Source of the DNA: Reyranella humidisoli
Lineage (GTDB): Bacteria > Pseudomonadota > Alphaproteobacteria > Reyranellales > Reyranellaceae
Assembly (NCBI RefSeq): GCF_019039055.1
Contig: NZ_JAHOPB010000001.1
Span: 3,322,001 to 3,386,000, forward strand
Length of the DNA stretch: 64,000 nucleotides
Direction: 5' to 3'
Shown: one piece after another, positions 59,465 to 64,000 of the stretch
Layout: each line of letters begins with the position of its first letter
How positions within the stretch are numbered: the stretch's first letter is position 1
Position numbers and translations under genes: made by a program
The notes under the pieces: generated by a model
Told to the model about the DNA's origin: nothing
The model's input: only the letters and a program-made list of their open reading frames with translations
Databases searched by the model: none

Positions 59465-60634
59465 ATGACAGCTACGATCAAGCCGCGCGACGCGAAGGAA
59501 CTGCGGCAGGCGGTGGAATGGGCGCTGAACGAGGGCGTCACGCTCGACGTGCGCGGCGAGGGCAGCAAGCTCGCACTCGGCAAGCCGATGCTGTGCGCCC
59601 AGGTGCTCGATCTTTCGGGCATTTCCGGCATCGTCGACTACGCGCCGGAGGAACTGGTTGTCACGCTGCGCGCCGGTACGCCGATGCGCGAGGTCGAGGC
59701 GCTGCTGGCGCAACGCAACCAGATGCTGGCCTTCGAGCCGCCCGATCTAGGTCCGCTGCTTGGTCGCGAACCGGGGCGGGGCACGCTGGTCGGCGCCGTC
59801 ATGGGCAATCTCGCGGGCTCGCGGCGACTCTCGGCCGGCGCGGCGCGCGACCATCTGCTGGGCTTCAGCGGCGTCAACGGGCGCGGCGAGGCCTTCAAGT
59901 CGGGCGGCCGGGTGATGAAGAACGTCACCGGCTACGACCTTTCCAAGATGCTGGCCGGTTCCTGGGGCACGCTGGCGGTACTGGACGAGGTTTCGGTCAA
60001 GGTGCTGCCGGCGCCGGACCAGACCTCGACGCTGCTGCTGCTCGGCCTCGACGACGCGTCGGCGGTGCGCGCCATGTGCGCGGCAATGGGGAGCCCGCAC
60101 GAAGTCTCGGGCGCCGCACACCTGCCGGGCCGCACGGCGCTCCGCCTCGAAGGCGTGGCGCCGTCGGTCGAGGCGCGGCTGAAGGGCCTGCGCGAGCTGA
60201 TGGCCGACAGCGGCGCGAAGATGGAGGAACTCGGCACCCTGGAGAGCCGCGCCTTCTGGCGCGAGGTGCGGGACGTGACGCCGCTGGTCGCCGCACCCGA
60301 TGCCGTGGTGTGGAAGATCTCCTGTCCCCCGACGGAAGGTCCTGCGATCCTGGCGCGCATCGAGGCGCAGCGTCCCGGAGCGCAGGCCTATTACGACTGG
60401 TCGGGCGGCCTGATCTGGCTGGCGCTGCCGCCCTCGAATGACGCGGACCATGCGATCGTGCGCGGTGCGCTCGGGACGACGGGCGGTCATGCGACCTTGA
60501 TCCGGGCGCCCGATTCCATGCGTGCCGCGGTGCCAGTGTTCCAGCCGCAACCTGCGGCGCTCGCGGCCCTTGCCGTGCGGGTCAAGGAAAGCTTCGACCC
60601 CAAGGGTCTCTTCAATCCAGGCCGGATGGGCTGA
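59465..60634 (+). CDS. glcE: glycolate oxidase FAD-binding subunit GlcE
   Basis: Subunit GlcE of 389 residues. It carries an FAD-binding domain with LDVRGEGSKLALG, GTLVGAVMGNLAGSRRLSAGAARDHLLGFSGVNGRG and FKSGGRVMKNVTGYDLSKMLAGSWGTLAVLDEV, and a short C-terminal part ending FDPKGLFNPGRMG. It is usually needed for the complex. It overlaps none of its neighbours but sits 4 bases from glcD and 1 base from glcF. Confidence 0.9.
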   Translation: MTATIKPRDAKELRQAVEWALNEGVTLDVRGEGSKLALGKPMLCAQVLDLSGISGIVDYAPEELVVTLRAGTPMREVEALLAQRNQMLAFEPPDLGPLLGREPGRGTLVGAVMGNLAGSRRLSAGAARDHLLGFSGVNGRGEAFKSGGRVMKNVTGYDLSKMLAGSWGTLAVLDEVSVKVLPAPDQTSTLLLLGLDDASAVRAMCAAMGSPHEVSGAAHLPGRTALRLEGVAPSVEARLKGLRELMADSGAKMEELGTLESRAFWREVRDVTPLVAAPDAVVWKISCPPTEGPAILARIEAQRPGAQAYYDWSGGLIWLALPPSNDADHAIVRGALGTTGGHATLIRAPDSMRAAVPVFQPQPAALAALAVRVKESFDPKGLFNPGRMG

Positions 60635-60635
60635 C

Positions 60636-61955
60636 GTGCAAACCAACTTCACCCTGGCCCAGCTTGCCGACCACGAGAACGCGCGCAGCGAGCACATCCT
60701 GCGCAAGTGCGTGCATTGCGGCTTCTGCACCGCCACCTGTCCGACCTTCGTGCTGCTGGGCGACGAGCGCGACAGTCCGCGCGGCCGCATCTATCTCATC
60801 AAGGCGATGCTGGAGGGCGACCGGGCGCCCACGCATCAGGAGGTGCGGCACGTCGATCGCTGCCTGTCGTGCCTGTCCTGCATGACGACCTGTCCCTCGG
60901 GCGTGAACTACATGCACCTGGTCGACCATGGCCGGCATCGCATCGAGGAGAGTTACACGCGGGCGCCGGCCGATCGCTTCATGCGCGGGCTGCTCGCCTG
61001 GCTGATGCCGCGGCCGGCGGCGTTCCGCTGGGCCATGGTCCTGGGCCGCCTCGCCAAACCGCTGGCGCCGCTGCTGCCGGCGACCAGCACTGATCCCGGC
61101 GGCGCCACCTTCCTGCGGCGCCTGCGCGCCATGCTGGAAGCGGTGCCCGACATCGTGCCGTCGCCCTCGTCGGTCGATCGTCCCCAGACCTTCCCGGCCA
61201 AGGGGCTGCGCCGCAAGCGCGTGGCGCTGATGCCGGGCTGCGGCCAGCAGGTGCTGGCGCCCGAGGTCAACGAAGCCACGGTGCGGCTGCTCACGCGCCA
61301 TGACATCGAGGTGGTGAACGTCGCGGGTTCGGGCTGCTGCGGCTCGTCCGTGCTGCATGTCGGGCGCAACGAGCAGGCGATCGCGCTGGCCAAGGCGAAC
61401 ATCACTGCCTGGCTGCGCGAGATCGACGGCGCCGGCCTCGATGCCATCGTGATCAACGCCTCGGGCTGCGGTACGACGGTCAAGGATTACGGGAACATGC
61501 TGGCCGACGAGCCCGAGTGGCACGAGAAGGCGATGCAGGTCGCGAAGCTCGCGAGGGACGTAAGCGAGATCATGCTCGAGGTCGGCCTGGTGAACGTCGA
61601 GCCCAAGGGGCTGACGGTGGCCTACCATTCGGCCTGCTCGATGCAGCACGGCCAGAAGGTGATCGAACAGCCGAAGAAGCTGCTGCGCGATGCCGGCTTC
61701 GTCGTGAAGGACGTGCCGGAAGGCCATCTCTGCTGCGGCTGGGCCGGCACCTACCAGGTGTTGCAGCCCGAACTGTCGCGCCGCCTGCGCGACCGCAAGG
61801 TGGCGAACATCGAGAGCGTGAAGCCCGACGTGATCGCCGCCGGCAACTTCGGTTGCATCGGCAACATCGCCTCGGGCACCGGCATACCGATCGCCCATAC
61901 GGTCGAGTTGCTGGACTGGGCAACTGGCGGACCGAGGCCTGCCGCGCTCGGCTGA
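60636..61955 (+). CDS. glcF: glycolate oxidase iron-sulfur subunit GlcF
   Basis: Iron-sulfur subunit of 439 residues with two ferredoxin-type motifs, CVHCGFCTATCP (about 25-36) and CLSCLSCMTTCP (about 77-88). Two CCG domains follow, with GSGCCGSS and LCCGWAG. It takes electrons from GlcD toward the quinone pool. Start GTG 60636 is one base after the glcE stop. The three genes form one operon, which also includes a TPR gene 21 bases later. Confidence 0.93.
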   Translation: MQTNFTLAQLADHENARSEHILRKCVHCGFCTATCPTFVLLGDERDSPRGRIYLIKAMLEGDRAPTHQEVRHVDRCLSCLSCMTTCPSGVNYMHLVDHGRHRIEESYTRAPADRFMRGLLAWLMPRPAAFRWAMVLGRLAKPLAPLLPATSTDPGGATFLRRLRAMLEAVPDIVPSPSSVDRPQTFPAKGLRRKRVALMPGCGQQVLAPEVNEATVRLLTRHDIEVVNVAGSGCCGSSVLHVGRNEQAIALAKANITAWLREIDGAGLDAIVINASGCGTTVKDYGNMLADEPEWHEKAMQVAKLARDVSEIMLEVGLVNVEPKGLTVAYHSACSMQHGQKVIEQPKKLLRDAGFVVKDVPEGHLCCGWAGTYQVLQPELSRRLRDRKVANIESVKPDVIAAGNFGCIGNIASGTGIPIAHTVELLDWATGGPRPAALG

Positions 61956-61976
61956 GCGGTAATCGATGGGAGCGCC

Positions 61977-62573
61977 ATGACGGTTCTTCGCGCTTGCCTT
62001 GCTGCCTTGCTCGGCGTGATCCTCGGGGCGAACGTGATGGCGCAGAACGCCGGGAGCGGCACCGTGCTCGATACACTCTTTGCAAAGCTGCAAGCCGCCA
62101 CCGATCCGTCCGCGATCCAGTCCCTGGAAGCGGCGATCTGGGAACAGTGGGTGATGGTGCCCGACATGAGCCAGCGCGCGCTGATGATGCGCGGCATCGC
62201 CGAGATGCAGCAGCAGGAACTCAAGACCGCGATCGAGACCTTCACGCGCCTGATCGGCGTTGCCCCCGATCTGTCCGAAGCGTGGAACAAGCGGGCGACG
62301 GCATACTGGCTGATGGGCAACTTTCCCGCGTCGCTCGCGGACATCTGCGAGACGGTGAAGCGCGAGCCGCGCCACTTCGGAGCCTATTCCGGCCTAGGCA
62401 TGATCCGCGCCGAAATGGGCGAGAATGCGCGCGCGGTCGCGGCTTTCGAACTTGCGCGAAAGTGGAATCCGCACATCGCCGGTATCGACGGCGAGATCGA
62501 GCGGCTGAAGTCGCTGGGCGGAGATGGCAGCGCCGGTGCCGATCCCCTGGGCTGCGGCCGGCCCTCCACCTGA
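61977..62573 (+). CDS. secreted TPR-repeat protein
   Basis: A 198-residue protein with a signal peptide (MTVLRACLAALLGVILGANVMAQ, about 1-23) and three TPR-like helix pairs: MRGIAEMQQQELKTAIETFTRLI, SEAWNKRATAYWLMGNFPASLADICETVK and FGAYSGLGMIRAEMGENARAVAAFELARKWNP. The role is unknown. It lies 21 bases after glcF on the same strand and may be on its transcript. The C-terminal tail is Gly-rich. Confidence 0.8.
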   Translation: MTVLRACLAALLGVILGANVMAQNAGSGTVLDTLFAKLQAATDPSAIQSLEAAIWEQWVMVPDMSQRALMMRGIAEMQQQELKTAIETFTRLIGVAPDLSEAWNKRATAYWLMGNFPASLADICETVKREPRHFGAYSGLGMIRAEMGENARAVAAFELARKWNPHIAGIDGEIERLKSLGGDGSAGADPLGCGRPST

Positions 62574-62673
62574 TTTCAATGCACCGGCCGCGTAAGGCCT
62601 GGGCAACGGTGCTTCTTGCCCATGCGCAAGCCGGGAGGCAAAGTCGTTCCACGTTTCAAATCGGGAGTAATTC

Positions 62674-63909
62674 ATGGCCACGCTCTATGTCGGCGGCCGT
62701 CTGTTCGACGGCGAGAAGGTGCAGGACGGGCAGGCGGTGCTGGAGGAAGGCGGCCGTATCAAGCGCGTGGCCCCGGCGGGCGAGTTCAAGGGCTTTGGCG
62801 GCGAGCGGATCGACACGTCCGGCGCCACGCTGATTCCCGGTATCATCGACTGCCATGTCCATTCGCTGTCGGGCGCCGAAGGCAACCCCGGCGCCGTGCA
62901 GGATCGCCTGAGCGCGGCCCAGCTCACGGTGCGCGGCATGGAATTCATGCGCCAGACGCTGGAAGGCGGCGTCACGGCGGTGCGTGACTGCGGCGGCAAG
63001 GACTATATCGAGTTCGCGATCCGCGACGCCTATAACGCGGGCCGCTTCCTCGGTCCGACCATGCGTTGCGCCGGCCGCATGATCTGCATGACCGGCGGCC
63101 ACGGCAATCGCACCGGCCGCGTCGCCGACGGCGTCGACGAGGTCGTGAAGGCCGTGCGCGAGCAGGTCCATGCCGGCTCCGACCTGGTGAAGATCATGGC
63201 CACGGGCGGCGTCATGACCGCGGGCGTCAATCCCGAGGACGCCCATTACAGCGCCGAGGAGATGAAGGCCGGCATCTCGGAGGCGCATCGCTTCCACAAA
63301 TGCTGCGCCAGCCACGCTCAGGGCGCGCTGGGCATCCTGAACGCCGTGCGTGGCGGCATCGACTCCATCGAGCATGGCATCTTCATGGACGAGGAGTGCT
63401 GCCGCGAGATGAAGGAGCGTGGAGTCTGGCTGGTGCCGACCTTGGCGGCCGTGAAGAACATCCTCAAGGGCTACGACGAGGGTGACCGCTCGATCCCCGA
63501 CTATGTGATCGAGAAGAGCCGCCGCGTGTTCGACCGGCACATCGCCGCGACCAAGATGTACTATTCGGCCGGCGGTCGCATCGCCATGGGCACGGACGCA
63601 GGCACCCCGCACAATCGACATGGCGAGAATGCGCGTGAGCTGGAATTCATGTGCGACATCGGCATTTCGAGCCGCGATTCGCTGTTCTTCGCGACCGCGA
63701 GTGCCGCCGACCTGATGCGCCTCGCCGATCACGGCCGCATCAAGGAAGGCAACGTCGCGGACCTGGTCGTGTGCGACGGCGACGCGCTGGCCGACATCAA
63801 GCGCGCCGCCCGCAAGGAGAACCACCGCCTGGTCGTGAAGCGCGGCATCGTCGCCCGCGACAATCGCGCGGCCTTCGCCTCGCAGTCTGCCCGCGTCGCG
63901 GCGGAGTAG
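62674..63909 (+). CDS. metal-dependent amidohydrolase (imidazolonepropionase-like)
   Basis: Amidohydrolase-superfamily protein of 411 residues, close to the imidazolonepropionase/prolidase-like group. Metal motifs are CHVHSL (about 67-72), VKIMATGG with the bridging Lys, SHAQG, SIEHGIFMD and MGTDAGTPHNRHG with the catalytic Asp. The substrate is unknown; relatives hydrolyse carboxylic amides and peptides of Xaa-Arg or Xaa-Lys type. ATG 62674 follows GGGAG. No signal peptide is seen. Confidence 0.88.
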   Translation: MATLYVGGRLFDGEKVQDGQAVLEEGGRIKRVAPAGEFKGFGGERIDTSGATLIPGIIDCHVHSLSGAEGNPGAVQDRLSAAQLTVRGMEFMRQTLEGGVTAVRDCGGKDYIEFAIRDAYNAGRFLGPTMRCAGRMICMTGGHGNRTGRVADGVDEVVKAVREQVHAGSDLVKIMATGGVMTAGVNPEDAHYSAEEMKAGISEAHRFHKCCASHAQGALGILNAVRGGIDSIEHGIFMDEECCREMKERGVWLVPTLAAVKNILKGYDEGDRSIPDYVIEKSRRVFDRHIAATKMYYSAGGRIAMGTDAGTPHNRHGENARELEFMCDIGISSRDSLFFATASAADLMRLADHGRIKEGNVADLVVCDGDALADIKRAARKENHRLVVKRGIVARDNRAAFASQSARVAAE

Positions 63910-63939
63910 GGATTAGGGCAGGGCGTTCCCGGAGGCATC

Positions 63940-64000
63940 GTGGAAGAAATCTTCCTCATCCTGGTCGGGATCGCTTGGGCGCTCGGCACGCCGCTGATCG
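63940..64000 (+). CDS. membrane protein start (3' partial)
   Basis: A new frame begins at GTG 63940 after a GGAGG site and runs past the window edge. The twenty visible residues (EEIFLILVGIAWALGTPLI) form one hydrophobic helix, so the product is a membrane protein. A DUF2339-type protein is possible, but too little is visible. Confidence 0.5.
   Translation, partial: MEEIFLILVGIAWALGTPLI

Noticed and set aside
1..64000. CRISPR arrays, insertion sequences, prophage
   Set aside because: No regularly spaced repeats, transposase or phage structural gene seen on either strand.

Overview
This 64 kb window is high-GC (clearly above 60% by eye), densely coded chromosomal DNA from an alphaproteobacterium. 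Pointers are a DksA that keeps only one of the four zinc-finger cysteines, an EipB-family periplasmic protein, PdeM, DUF3553, DUF2282/bufferin genes, and many Bug/tripartite-tricarboxylate, CaiB/BaiF and hydantoinase genes typical of soil or freshwater Rhodospirillales-like bacteria. A Reyranella-like organism is a guess from gene style only. I see no phage, insertion sequence, CRISPR array or plasmid gene.

Layout. 1-2 kb: end of an MscS channel, a YqhA-type membrane protein and a tiny membrane protein. 2-4.6 kb (minus): an amino-acid-type solute-binding protein and a gamma-glutamyltransferase. 4.7-9.1 kb (plus): a five-gene unit of ECF sigma factor, one-helix putative anti-sigma factor, Spy/CnrX-like periplasmic protein, DUF1800 protein and DUF1501 protein. 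9.1-16.2 kb (minus): EipB, photolyase, flavin amine-oxidase-like protein, DUF1365 protein, cyclopropane-synthase-like methyltransferase and GPH-type transporter. The middle of this run resembles the singlet-oxygen/furan-fatty-acid genes of Rhodobacter. 16.3-19.8 kb: PdeM, DUF4424, a hydratase, MobA and DUF3553. 19.9-22.4 kb: a bufferin operon (DUF2282-DUF692-DUF2063), then dksA. 22.4-26.8 kb (minus): D-aminoacylase, an MlrC-type peptidase and an N-formylglutamate amidohydrolase-like protein, with an apparent small RNA gene between the last two.

26.9-32.3 kb (plus): tRNA-Val(GAC), glutamine-dependent NAD synthetase, rhodanese, acyl-CoA synthetase, DUF3237 and LysE. 32.4-39.9 kb (minus): alpha/beta hydrolase, SCP2-like and DUF6134 proteins, then a CoA-transferase, cupin, HMG-CoA-lyase-like enzyme and TctA/TctB permease unit, then TauE/SafE. 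40-45.4 kb: aminoglycoside-phosphotransferase-like protein with its TetR regulator, a caspase-like lipoprotein, RidA, enoyl-CoA hydratase and a second acyl-CoA synthetase. 45.5-54.1 kb (plus): Bug receptor, HyuA/HyuB and an iron-type ABC importer. 54.2-57.5 kb: TauD dioxygenase, GST, HpaB-like monooxygenase and ClpS. 57.7-64 kb (plus): rpmJ with a hairpin in its leader, the glycolate oxidase genes glcDEF, a TPR protein, an amidohydrolase and the start of a membrane protein.

Most of the window is uptake and breakdown of organic acids, amides and CoA thioesters. The parts that look like distinct systems are the sigma/anti-sigma/Spy/DUF1800/DUF1501 unit, the photolyase-methyltransferase lipid unit, the bufferin operon, the small RNA at 25.7 kb, the caspase-like lipoprotein and the rpmJ leader.
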